This document shows, in pieces, positions 7,248 through 14,071 of a stretch of DNA of 14,071 nt. Every line of letters begins with the position of its first letter. Position 1 is the stretch's first letter. The DNA is from Anaerolineales bacterium. GTDB taxonomy: Bacteria > Chloroflexota > Anaerolineae > Anaerolineales > Villigracilaceae. The notes below the pieces were generated by a model that saw only the letters and a program-made list of their open reading frames with translations, ran no database searches and was not told the origin of the DNA. The DNA is taken from positions 1 through 14,071 of the forward strand of contig JADGQD010000030.1 of NCBI GenBank assembly GCA_017882065.1, given 5' to 3'. Position numbers and translations under genes: made by a program.

Positions 7248-7831
7248 TATTTTGCCAATCCATTCATCAAAATTTGCATGCTCTCGCGGGCCGTTTTTTC
7301 CCAGTCAGCGCCGTGCGGATCGAGAACGCCTTGTAATACCAATCCCACCGCCAGGGAAACGATAACCTGCGCAGCAACTTGCGAGTCGGCTGGTTTGAGA
7401 GAGCCTTCGGCAATTCCATCTTCAACCAGTCTGGTGAAATACTCCTGATAATGGCGATACGGAGCAATCACTGCCTTCCAGATCGTCTCGTCGCGGCTGG
7501 CCTGCAACCAGAATTCCAGGAACATCGGCAGGCGGTCCTCGGCGGCTGCGAAAACGCCCGGTAAGAGATTGGTCATGTGAACCAGCGTCTCCGGGACAGT
7601 GTCCTTGCGGGCCGCGCCCATGCCCACATCAATCATCGCCAGCCAACCTTGCATCAGAGCCAGGAAGATAGCCTGCTTGGTTGGATAATGGTGATAAAAA
7701 GCGCCCTTGCTGACCCCGGCGTCGGCGCAGATGTCATCCACACTGGCGGCATCGTATCCGGCGAAGGCAAATCGTCGGACAGCTGCATCCAGGATGCGGG
7801 CGCGCGTCTCTTCACTGCGTTGTTGTGGCAT
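7247..7831 (-). CDS. TetR/AcrR-family transcriptional regulator
   Basis: 194 residues, the normal TetR length. The N-terminal DNA-binding domain has RARILDAAVRRFAFAGYDA followed by the helix-turn-helix at about residues 29-48 (SVDDICADAGVSKGAFYHHY) and YPTKQAIFLALM, all strongly TetR-like. The C-terminal ligand domain includes LPMFLEFWLQASRD and a helix VAAQVIVSLAVGLVLQGVLDP, as in BetI/AcrR-like members; the inducer is unknown. ATG at 7831 has GGAG upstream. Its own promoter carries a perfect palindromic operator immediately after the -10 box, so autorepression is very likely. The two SDR genes follow on the same strand, so they are presumably repressed too. A shortened copy of the operator precedes the MFS gene. 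Confidence 0.95.
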   Translation of the reverse strand: MPQQRSEETRARILDAAVRRFAFAGYDAASVDDICADAGVSKGAFYHHYPTKQAIFLALMQGWLAMIDVGMGAARKDTVPETLVHMTNLLPGVFAAAEDRLPMFLEFWLQASRDETIWKAVIAPYRHYQEYFTRLVEDGIAEGSLKPADSQVAAQVIVSLAVGLVLQGVLDPHGADWEKTARESMQILMNGLAK

Positions 7832-7849
7832 GGGTTACTCCATTTTGAT

Positions 7850-7875
7850 AAACATACCGACTGGTCGGTATGTTT
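7850..7875. promoter_or_regulatory. Perfect palindromic TetR operator
   Basis: Two 12-nt arms, AAACATACCGAC and GTCGGTATGTTT, are exact reverse complements around a TG centre. The site lies 18 nt upstream of the tetR ATG and touches the -10 box, where a bound repressor would block transcription start. The ACCGAC...GTCGGT core is typical of TetR-family operators. Confidence 0.88.
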
Positions 7876-7904
7876 AATATATCCTGTTCCCTGCCGAATG
7901 TCAA
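7876..7904 (-). promoter_or_regulatory. Sigma-70 type promoter of tetR
   Basis: On the minus strand a perfect -35 TTGACA (7904-7899), a 17-nt spacer and a -10 TATATT (7881-7876) are present. Transcription would start inside the adjoining operator. This is the strongest promoter match in the window and probably drives tetR, the epimerase and the SDR. Confidence 0.82.
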
Positions 7905-8035
7905 TGAAAGGATGATTAGAATTTGCTTACAGGAGTCTCGGGAACGCGAATCTCAATCAGATTCTCCAAATATCTACAACAAATCTAAACACCTTTATGA
8001 TATTCTGGAACTGTAACGATCCTGGTTCTCTCCCA

Positions 8036-8127
8036 TGCTGGAACCGGGACTACTGTGAGAACCGCCGTGGATACTGGAATTTCCAAAGACCCAAAATCCT
8101 TCAACCCTGTGCTGGAACCGGGACTAC
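8036..8127 (+). repeat. 18-bp direct repeat, two copies 74 bp apart
   Basis: TGCTGGAACCGGGACTAC occurs identically at 8036-8053 and 8110-8127. A looser match further upstream of each copy (ATTCTGGAA at 8002-8010, ATACTGGAA at 8071-8079) suggests that a unit of roughly 70-75 nt was duplicated and then drifted. Confidence 0.75.
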
Positions 8128-8146
8128 CGCGAGGTACAAAAAGACT

Positions 8147-8340
8147 ATGAACGATTCAATTTCCAATATCCGGTTTTTCTTCCGGAACCGTTGCAAGCTG
8201 CTGGTCACCGGCCTGCTGGTCTTCGTCCTGGCACCCGGACCATTCCTGCGATATCCCAACCGGGGGCATCCGGCAATGGCGACCTTTATTATTCCGCCAC
8301 GGTGAAGAACAATAGGGACAACGATCAAAGACAAATTCTC
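8147..8340 (+). pseudogene. Possible frameshifted remnant of a secreted protein
   Basis: From ATG 8147 the frame encodes MNDSISNIRFFFRNRCK followed by the hydrophobic LLVTGLLVFVLAPGPF, which looks like an N-terminal signal peptide, and stops after 52 codons. In the -1 frame the text becomes plausible mature-protein start (ISQPGASGNGDLYYSATVKN), giving the impression of a signal peptide whose downstream part shifted frame and was then lost. There is no good ribosome site and no downstream domain. I do not recognise a family, and chance is a real alternative. Confidence 0.22.
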
Positions 8341-8503
8341 AAAATAATTTTCGGGTAGACTGGCATAGCTGTTTGCCCGATCACTTTGATCCTGATGGCA
8401 TATATCATAGTAGACATCATTTACAAAAAGGATGCCCACTTCGCCCAAAAAAGCGTAAAATAGGGATGATAAGTATATTTCGCCTTGTCAAGGAGTCGTT
8501 CAA

Positions 8504-9370
8504 ATGGGAAAGATAGTTGCTGTCTTGACCGATAGCACCGCCAGCATCCCCGAACCGATGTTGAAGGAATTGAACATCCGCACGGTGGCGTACTACATCC
8601 ACCGCGGGCAGGAAGTGCTGCGCGACCTGGTGACCATCCAGCGTGAAGAGTTCCTGAACTGGTTGATCACTGCCAGGGTCCTGCCGACGACGGCCAGCCC
8701 CGGTCCCGGCGATTATTTCGAAGCTTACGAATGTCTGGTGGAAGAGGGTTACGATGAGATTATCAGCATCCATATGACCTCGAAGGGCAGTGGTGCTTAC
8801 CAAGCCGCGATGGTGGCCCAATCCTTGATAAAAGAGAAGGATCCGGCGGTGCGCGTCGAGGTGATTGACACGCGCAATGTCTCGCTCTGCCAGGGGTGGA
8901 TGGCGATCGAAGCCGCGCGCGCCGCTCTGGCAGGTCTGCGCCTGGAAGATATCGTGGCGAAGGTCAAGCGCATGATCCCGGTCACGCACATGATCCAAAC
9001 CGCGGATACGCTCAAGTATCTCTACATGGGCGGACGCATCGGCAAAGCCACGAACCTGATCGGCTCGCTGCTCAACATCAAGCCGCTCATCGGCATGGAA
9101 GACGGCGAGATCGTCCCATTAGGAGTGGCTCGCGGCCGCGGACACGCGTACCAGGCCATCGCAGACAAAGTGGAAGAGACCCTTGGCAAAGGCAAGGCCA
9201 GGATTGCCTACGTCCACGCCGGGGCGAAACAGGAAGTCGAAAGGCTCAAGCAAATTGTGGAAAGCAAAGTGGAGGTGGTTGAATCTTTCGTCGCCGAACT
9301 TTCGCCTGCCCTGGCGGTCCACAGCGGGCCAGGCACGGCTGGAGTGTGCTATTTCCCGATGGACCTGTGA
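8504..9370 (+). CDS. DegV family protein (fatty-acid binding)
   Basis: 288 residues, normal for the family. DegV/FakB-type proteins bind a fatty acid in a deep pocket; in Firmicutes the FakB members present it to the kinase FakA for phosphorylation. Motifs: DSTA (10-13) at the start of the first domain, PTTASPGP (61-68) matching the family's T-S-x-P loop, MTSKGSG (91-97) matching the S-x-x-S-G lipid head-group loop, DTRNVSLCQG (122-131) and LKYLYMGGRIGKA (170-182) at the domain junction. AAGGAG lies 8 nt before the ATG. No fakA-like kinase gene is in the window, and the gene appears to stand alone between the intergenic region and a strong terminator. The specific lipid and role are unknown. 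Confidence 0.93.
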   Translation: MGKIVAVLTDSTASIPEPMLKELNIRTVAYYIHRGQEVLRDLVTIQREEFLNWLITARVLPTTASPGPGDYFEAYECLVEEGYDEIISIHMTSKGSGAYQAAMVAQSLIKEKDPAVRVEVIDTRNVSLCQGWMAIEAARAALAGLRLEDIVAKVKRMIPVTHMIQTADTLKYLYMGGRIGKATNLIGSLLNIKPLIGMEDGEIVPLGVARGRGHAYQAIADKVEETLGKGKARIAYVHAGAKQEVERLKQIVESKVEVVESFVAELSPALAVHSGPGTAGVCYFPMDL

Positions 9371-9387
9371 TGTGTTCCGACCTTAGA

Positions 9388-9423
9388 AACATAGGGCGGA
9401 GCCTTGCGGCTCCGCCCTATGTT
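9388..9423. terminator. Perfect 16-bp hairpin between convergent genes
   Basis: The arms AACATAGGGCGGAGCC (9388-9403) and GGCTCCGCCCTATGTT (9408-9423) are exact reverse complements around a TTGC loop. The hairpin lies 17 nt after the degV stop and 18 nt beyond the end of the minus-strand PxKF frame. It is therefore most likely a bidirectional terminator, although neither side has a strong U-run. Confidence 0.8.
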
Positions 9424-9441
9424 ATTCGAATGGACTAAGGT

Positions 9442-10014
9442 TTACTTGAACTGGAAGTTAGCGATTTGCACGGTGCCGTCATTCAACTTGACAGTCAATT
9501 GGCGGCAGGTGCCCGCCCATGCTTTATCCGTCTTCCAGACGTAGTTGTACTGACCACCGCCGTAAGAGATGCTGCTCCCGCCGGGGTTAGCGGTCGGTGC
9601 AGGTGTGCCCAGTAAGGCGCCGGTGTCGCACACAATTTGTACGGATTGTGGGTAACCTTCAGCGAAGATGTTCAAGCTCTTGTTCCCGCCGAGGCTGAAC
9701 TTGACCGGAACAGTGCTACCAGCTTTGGCTGAGTTCCAGGCTGGCAAATTGTCGACTGGATTGAAGAAGCCGGCGAAGTTATAAATCACGATGTGGGTGA
9801 ACCAATTCGAACCGGTGCTTCCATCTTTGTCGGTCACGCTGATGGTAACAGTATAACTACCAAAAGTTGGATAGACATACTCCGAGCCGGTGCAGGTATT
9901 CCCGTTGACGCTGCCGGCCTGATCAACCAGATCCGCGAAGCCCGCATCGAGAATCTGCCCACCGTGCTGGAAGCCCAGCGGACTGGAGGCGGATAGAGAC
10001 AAAAAATGGGGCAA
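9442..10014 (-). pseudogene. PKD-PxKF domain C-terminal fragment of a secreted protein
   Basis: 190 residues from a weak TTG; a stop lies four codons upstream. There is no signal peptide, although the domains are extracellular types. Residues about 35-78 are the second half of a PKD-like domain (TGSEYVYPTFGSYTVTISVT then DKDGSTGSN). Residues 80-190 form a PxKF domain, starting GFFNPVDNLPAWNSAKAGS, with the eponymous P-V-K-F at 103-106 and ending VWKTDKAWAGTCRQLTVKLNDG. PxKF domains normally end long cell-surface proteins after several PKD-like repeats. Here everything before the middle of the last PKD domain is missing, and residues 1-33 do not look like a PKD start. This is best read as the remaining tail of a deleted gene; expression as a short protein cannot be excluded. 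It sits downstream of the large nuclease-sortase gene but beyond that gene's terminator. Confidence 0.72.
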
Positions 10015-10052
10015 GAGGCTACCTCACCGCTACAGTTGGAGCAAAATAAATG

Positions 10053-10080
10053 CGGAGGCCGCCAAATTTGGCGGCCTCCG
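10053..10080. terminator. Perfect 28-bp palindromic terminator after the nuclease-sortase gene
   Basis: The arms CGGAGGCCGCC and GGCGGCCTCCG are exact reverse complements around AAATTT. On the minus strand it starts 43 nt after the stop of the large gene and is followed by CATTTATTTTG, a U-rich tail, so it should terminate that gene. On the plus strand AAAATTCTTGTTTTTT follows, so it could work both ways. Confidence 0.88.
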
Positions 10081-10123
10081 AAAATTCTTGTTTTTTGGGA
10101 AAACCCCAAAACCTTTCCAGGCT

Positions 10124-13100
10124 TTATTTGACTTCGATCAGCACCGCACGGACGAGGACGCGGTATTTATAGGAGTTGCTGGCCTGGTCGAAACCGCGGC
10201 AGGTTATCAGTGTGACCCACGGCAGTTCCTGGTGCTTCAACATCGCATTTGTGTTCCCGGGTCCCACTTGCATCACGCTGCGCACCTGGTACACATATTG
10301 CGCTCCCCAAGCGTGGACAACGACTTTATCGCCCCACCACAGCGTATTGATGTAGCGGAACGGACCGGCAGTGTTGTTGGCGTTCCAGACGTGCCCGGTC
10401 AGTACCGAGTTACCTGCCCAGGTCGGGAAGGCCGAGCCTTGCAGCCAGCCGGCGTCACTGCCCAGCCAGGAGACATCCCATTTCCCAGCCGTTTGCGGAA
10501 CGCCCACAATCGGCATCTTCACGCCGAGTTTCGGGATCTCCAGCCACAGGTCGCCCAAAGCAGCATAGGCCTTTTCGGCAGGTTGTGCGGAGAGGACTGT
10601 TACACGCTGTGGGGCAAAACCGGTGCCGGGCAAAACTACTGGTGCTGGTATCGGAATGGCGGCCGCGGTCTGCGTGAGCCGCATGGCGGCCGCGGTCTGT
10701 GTGGCGGCAATCGCGGTCTGCGTGGCGGCGGCGATCGCGGTTTGTGTGGCGGCAATCGCAGTCGGCGGGTCATTGATGACAAAGGCAGCCATATTCGGGT
10801 CGTGGTCACTCGTGCCGCGCGCCACATCGGACGGATAGTCAGCCGGGAAATCACTGTTGATGTGAGCAATGCGGAATTGATTTAGATCCGCCAGCATCGG
10901 CTGGTTGATGAACATCTGGTCGAGTGTCTGCGCCATGCCGAGGTAGACATAGCTGTAGGCAGACTCGGGCGCCTGGCCTAGGAGCACATCCCACAGATTG
11001 GTCAGGCCGATGGCCGGATCGTAGAGGGCGGCCAGTTGATCGATGGCGCCGTAGGAGGTATTGTCAGGGTGCGGGTAGACATTCAGGTCACCGCCGACGA
11101 CGATGCGAGCGGTCGGGTTTGCCGCCTGCAGGAACGCCACGATCGCGGCGTTATAATTAGCTTGCTCAGTGCGGTGCGCGACGCAACTATCGGGCCCGCT
11201 CTTGAAGTGGTTATTGATCACATAAACGTCGCGATAGCTGCCCACACCGACGCTCTCGCTGTAGATGCGGAAGAGAGCGATATCGGGTGCGCGGGGGAAG
11301 ACCCAACTGGTTTCACAAGGCTCCGTACCGGTATAAACCGCATTCAGGGTCTTAGGGTTCGATAAATCGCTATCATATGGCACAGCCGTATAGCCGTCGA
11401 TCGCTGGACTGCCGTCCAAGAGGGGATCACCGGCAGCGGGCGCGAGTTCCACACGGTCGCTACGGTACATGAAGGCGGGGAGGATGCCGCGCAAGTCAGA
11501 GCTGTCACGGTCGAAGGCGGTTTGATATGCGGGGCCGCCGAGGCTGGCAACCTTTAGCGCCAGATCCTGCAGCACATCCGGCTGGCCATCAGCGTTGTTA
11601 GTAACGCCACAAGCAAGAGTGCCGTCAACCACAGAGCAAATATCCTGGTTTTCAACTTCCTGAAGCATCAGGATATCCGGGCTATGCAGGTCATCGATGA
11701 TCTGATGGGCAATGTCGGTTATGCGAGCCTGGTAGGCGGCTTCGCTGGCAGGCACATAGTCATAAGCCGGTGTAACATCGGAAAGGAAAGGAGTCCCTGC
11801 GGCAGAGCATTTCGGATTACTGCCCGCCGGGACGTTCGCAAAATCGCAACCGGAGAAGGGATTGTCGCGATAGTCGTACAGGTTTTCCAGGTTGTAGTCA
11901 GCGATGCTGTAGTTGAGGCTGCGATCGAAGTTCTGCGGCGGATTGTTGGCAGCAGTATCAACACCTTCACTAAAAGCGGGCTGAGAAACGATCTCAATGC
12001 GGTACTTGCTGAAGGTGTAGTTGACACCGCCAACCGGTGCATTAGTTAAAGTATCGAAGGTGCGGGCCGGAGCGATCAAAGCCGTGGAGTCACCCTCGGT
12101 CGCCTTGATCCCCAGGCTGCCCATCAGGATGCGGTAGCCATTGCCATCCCAGTTAATTGGATTGTAATTATCATCGAGAATATGAGCGTCGCGGAAGGCT
12201 CGCCGCTCGTACGGATTAGCGCGCTGCGCGATCGTGCTGTCTGGATTGGCCACCCAGATCTCGGCATCGGCCGGGCTAAAGACGTTGCGGCCACCGAGGA
12301 CAATGCTGTTCAGCGGGACCTGCACACGCATGCTCTCGAGCCGTTCCCAATAGCGGTTGGCATCCGCCAAGCTGACAGGCGGGTCCGCCACGACCGGGGC
12401 AAGCTCTGCATCCAGGTTCACATTGCTGCGCAGGACCGGCTTGATAAGGGTCGGGTTCGATAATTCTGTCATGAAGTAATATTCGCTGATCGAGCCTGAA
12501 ATGACGACCTCGTCCCCGACCGTGGGGGTATAAGGCCCGCTTGGCCCGCTCATGGTGCTCGTTTGGTTCATGAACACAAAGAGGCCGTCGGAGGTATTCG
12601 GATCCCCATCGGCGGTGGCGGCCGTGTTCTGGATGAAAAAGCCTTTATAGGTATTTGAGCTGGTACTACTGATGGCCTGGAGGGTCGTCTCGTAGATGAC
12701 GCCCTGGACGACAACCGTCTGGCCGGCACCAGTACCAGTTGCGGGTGCATACGGCGAGCGGGACAGGGCGCCGTCGTCGCCATCATTCACCACGCCCTGA
12801 ACCGTGCCAATGGGAAGAATGACGGAGACGGTGAGTCCAATCGTGGCACTGCCTGGACGACCCTCAGTATCACTGATCGTGCAGGCCATGCTCTTTACAC
12901 CTGCGGTAGTTCCACCGGCGACTGTCGTTGAGAAGGAGAATATGTTATCCCCAGCAGTAAGATCACCGCCGTTTGTGCCATCATCATAAAAGGTCTGGGA
13001 AGACACCCCGCCAATGGCAGAGAGGTCACAAGTTACTGTATGGCCGGTGGTGGCCGGGTTTGTTCCCGGGGTTACAGCCACAGTAAGCAAGGTTGTATCG

Positions 13101-13810
13101 CCGACAAAAAGCATATTCGGAGTAGCTGTGCCCACGCCGGTCGGATTGGTGGGGCTGGTGCAATAGTGGACAGGGGAACCACTGTTGCGCGGAGCGGGAG
13201 CGGCAGCAGTGAAGTCAGTGTTATTGTTATCCGTTTCAGTGCATCCAAGCGAGCCGCGGAAAACGGCACGGGTGGTGGATGGGGCAGGTGTCGGGCCGCT
13301 GCCTTCGAAGACCGTAGCGGTGGTGCCATAACCAACCAGGTCGACGTACAGGCTAGCACTGCAGGGGTTTCCAGTGGCTCCACAGGTGGATAGTACAGCG
13401 ATACCGTTGGCAAGTATGACTTTGCCCGCGGCGGCACCCAAACCCAGAGTGCCATTAAGGTCCGGGGTCACCGGCAGTGCCGCGCCGTTCGATCCCGCTA
13501 CCATTGCCACCAGGTAATATTGGCCGGGCGCCACAGAGCCTGTCAGAGCGAAAGCACTGTTAAAATTACCCGTGGCACTCGCGTATTGAAGGGAGAGACC
13601 AGCTAGGTTGATCGTGGAAGTGCCAAGGTTGAATAATTCAACATAATCCTTATTGTAAGTGGCTCCGGCATTGCCGCCAGCGCCATAGACCTGACTGATG
13701 ACAATGTTAGGCGAAACTGCATACGCCGGCTGAGCCTGTGCCGGCAGGAAACTGATGATGAGTGCAAGGGTCAGCGCAAAAGCAAAGAGCCTGGGCATGT
13801 GTTGCTTCAT
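10124..13810 (-). CDS. Secreted multidomain nuclease: LTD, Ig-like, OB-like, EEP nuclease, LPGTG and C-terminal sortase domain
   Basis: 1228 residues; ATG with GAGGAG 6 nt upstream. Signal peptide 1-31 (KQHMPR, hydrophobic 8-21, cleavage after AQA or AYA). Residues 35-215: lamin-tail domain (NIVISQVYGAGGN, DYVELFNLG, GLSLQY). Residues 225-330: Ig-like domain with DDGTNGGDLTAGDNIFSF. Residues 335-610: OB-like region of ExeM/NucH-type nucleases (GFFIQNTAATADGDPNTSDG). Residues 632-1013: endonuclease/exonuclease/phosphatase domain with all expected catalytic elements: YNLENLYD (Asn640), LQEVEN (Glu718), NNHFKSG (His868), GGDLNVYP (Asp908, Asn910), LDQMFIN (Asp964), SDHDPN (Asp1002, His1003). Residues 1018-1050: low-complexity ATQTA linker. 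LPGTG at 1060-1064. Residues 1080-1228: sortase domain with TGH (His1140), TLITC (Cys1204) and Arg1217. It should degrade extracellular DNA, perhaps for phosphate or nutrients, and may be fixed to the surface through its own sortase module. No C-terminal membrane segment is visible. Confidence 0.93.
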   Translation of the reverse strand: MKQHMPRLFAFALTLALIISFLPAQAQPAYAVSPNIVISQVYGAGGNAGATYNKDYVELFNLGTSTINLAGLSLQYASATGNFNSAFALTGSVAPGQYYLVAMVAGSNGAALPVTPDLNGTLGLGAAAGKVILANGIAVLSTCGATGNPCSASLYVDLVGYGTTATVFEGSGPTPAPSTTRAVFRGSLGCTETDNNNTDFTAAAPAPRNSGSPVHYCTSPTNPTGVGTATPNMLFVGDTTLLTVAVTPGTNPATTGHTVTCDLSAIGGVSSQTFYDDGTNGGDLTAGDNIFSFSTTVAGGTTAGVKSMACTISDTEGRPGSATIGLTVSVILPIGTVQGVVNDGDDGALSRSPYAPATGTGAGQTVVVQGVIYETTLQAISSTSSNTYKGFFIQNTAATADGDPNTSDGLFVFMNQTSTMSGPSGPYTPTVGDEVVISGSISEYYFMTELSNPTLIKPVLRSNVNLDAELAPVVADPPVSLADANRYWERLESMRVQVPLNSIVLGGRNVFSPADAEIWVANPDSTIAQRANPYERRAFRDAHILDDNYNPINWDGNGYRILMGSLGIKATEGDSTALIAPARTFDTLTNAPVGGVNYTFSKYRIEIVSQPAFSEGVDTAANNPPQNFDRSLNYSIADYNLENLYDYRDNPFSGCDFANVPAGSNPKCSAAGTPFLSDVTPAYDYVPASEAAYQARITDIAHQIIDDLHSPDILMLQEVENQDICSVVDGTLACGVTNNADGQPDVLQDLALKVASLGGPAYQTAFDRDSSDLRGILPAFMYRSDRVELAPAAGDPLLDGSPAIDGYTAVPYDSDLSNPKTLNAVYTGTEPCETSWVFPRAPDIALFRIYSESVGVGSYRDVYVINNHFKSGPDSCVAHRTEQANYNAAIVAFLQAANPTARIVVGGDLNVYPHPDNTSYGAIDQLAALYDPAIGLTNLWDVLLGQAPESAYSYVYLGMAQTLDQMFINQPMLADLNQFRIAHINSDFPADYPSDVARGTSDHDPNMAAFVINDPPTAIAATQTAIAAATQTAIAATQTAAAMRLTQTAAAIPIPAPVVLPGTGFAPQRVTVLSAQPAEKAYAALGDLWLEIPKLGVKMPIVGVPQTAGKWDVSWLGSDAGWLQGSAFPTWAGNSVLTGHVWNANNTAGPFRYINTLWWGDKVVVHAWGAQYVYQVRSVMQVGPGNTNAMLKHQELPWVTLITCRGFDQASNSYKYRVLVRAVLIEVK
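10619..10633 (-). other. LPGTG motif directly before the sortase domain
   Basis: Codons for Leu-Pro-Gly-Thr-Gly (residues 1060-1064), followed by FAPQRVTVL. It matches the LPxTG sortase recognition motif but is followed by a folded sortase domain rather than by the membrane segment and positively charged tail of a normal cell-wall sorting signal. Confidence 0.8.
10661..10759 (-). repeat. ATQTA low-complexity coding repeat (linker)
   Basis: Residues 1018-1050 consist of near-tandem copies of ATQTAIA (AIAATQTA-IAAATQTA-IAATQTA-AAMRLTQTA) between the nuclease and the LPGTG motif. At DNA level this is a GC-rich repeat of about 21-24 nt (GCGGTCTGCGTGGCGGC-like on the plus strand). It is probably a flexible or helical surface spacer. 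Similar Ala/Thr/Gln linkers are, in my memory, common in Anaerolineae surface proteins. Confidence 0.8.
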
Positions 13811-13961
13811 AACATTCTCCTCTATTTGATTGTATAGTCGGATTGGATAGTATTGCTTTAGTGAAAAGGTCTATTCTGCTTTTGGGTGATGGGTGCCCTC
13901 CTTGCCGTTGGTGAAATCATAAGAGAAGGCCAAAAGACTTTACTGACAATTTCAAGATCAT

Positions 13962-13989
13962 TGTATAACAAAGCCTTACAAAAATGCAA
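13962..13989 (-). promoter_or_regulatory. Candidate promoter of the nuclease-sortase gene
   Basis: On the minus strand TTGCAT (13989-13984), a 16-nt spacer and TATACA (13967-13962) form a weak sigma-70-like match. It lies about 150 nt upstream of the start codon. A TATAAT hexamer at 14013-14008 lacks a -35 partner. Neither is convincing. No gene is recognised between 13811 and the window end. Confidence 0.25.
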
Positions 13990-14071
13990 GGTGACTTCTG
14001 TAACATTATTATAACCTCCCTGCCAGAAGGACTGGGAGATTGTGTTTCCTGGGATGCGAATCAGCACTACC

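Larger units (their letters stand above)
7905..8503. other. Gene-poor intergenic region between tetR and degV
   Basis: About 600 nt between divergently oriented tetR and degV. It holds no intact gene that I can support. It contains an 18-bp direct repeat (8036-8053 and 8110-8127), a short inverted pair GGTTCTC (8023-8029)/GAGAACC (8057-8063), and a possible decayed secreted-protein start at 8147. It is more AT-rich near both ends. AAGGAG at 8490-8495 is the degV ribosome site; TAAAAT at 8456-8461 could be a degV -10 box but has no good -35. Confidence 0.6.

Noticed and set aside
8036..8127. CRISPR or phage attachment-site pair
   Set aside because: There are only two copies with a single degenerate spacer, and no cas, integrase or tRNA gene nearby.
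8101..8448. 115-codon minus-strand frame in the tetR-degV gap
   Set aside because: No ribosome site, no recognisable domain, and atypical composition; it overlaps the repeat region and is probably chance.
10619..10633. LPGTG as a canonical cell-wall sorting signal
   Set aside because: No membrane helix or charged tail follows within the next 40 residues; a sortase fold follows instead, so the usual mechanism does not apply as such.
10088..10885. 265-codon open frame on the plus strand opposite the sortase/linker region
   Set aside because: It lies antisense to a protein with clear sortase and nuclease motifs, and its Gly/Arg-rich repeats (CGGNRGL) are simply the reverse complement of the ATQTA linker.

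Overview
The window reads as a chromosomal segment of a Chloroflexota bacterium, probably class Anaerolineae. This is inferred from gene content and style, not from a marker gene: a SHOCT-like/DUF4097 gene pair, a PxKF-domain tail, a secreted protein with an Ala-Thr-Gln-Thr-Ala linker, and an LPxTG-plus-sortase C-terminal module. No rRNA, tRNA, CRISPR array or intact mobile element was seen.

Positions 1-3958 (+ strand) hold four closely spaced genes: the 3' end of a SHOCT-like-domain gene, a DUF4097 protein with seven SVSG-type repeats and its own SHOCT-like tail, then TldD and its partner TldE/PmbA, 12 nt apart. TldD keeps the HExxxH motif and a distal Cys; TldE lacks the HExxxH motif.

Positions 3959-7876 form a convergent module. 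An MFS exporter gene (+) is interrupted by one in-frame TAG. Facing it on the minus strand are a TetR regulator, an extended-SDR epimerase/reductase and a classical SDR. The tetR promoter is unusually clear (TTGACA, 17 nt, TATATT) and directly abuts a perfect 26-bp palindromic operator. An 18-bp sequence upstream of the MFS gene equals this operator with exactly 8 central bases removed. The likely reading is that the regulator once controlled both arms, and that the transporter arm has lost both its operator and its reading frame.

Positions 7877-8503 carry no convincing intact gene, only an 18-bp direct repeat and a possible frameshifted remnant of a secreted protein. A DegV-family protein (+) follows and ends at a perfect 16-bp hairpin shared with the convergent minus-strand genes.

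Positions 9442-13810 (minus strand) hold a 1228-residue secreted protein: signal peptide, lamin-tail domain, Ig-like domain, OB-like region, complete endonuclease/exonuclease/phosphatase (EEP) domain, ATQTA linker, LPGTG motif and a sortase domain with His, Cys and Arg in place. Beyond its terminator lies an orphan PKD-PxKF fragment that looks like the tail of a lost secreted protein. The nuclease-LPGTG-sortase fusion is the most interesting item in the window.
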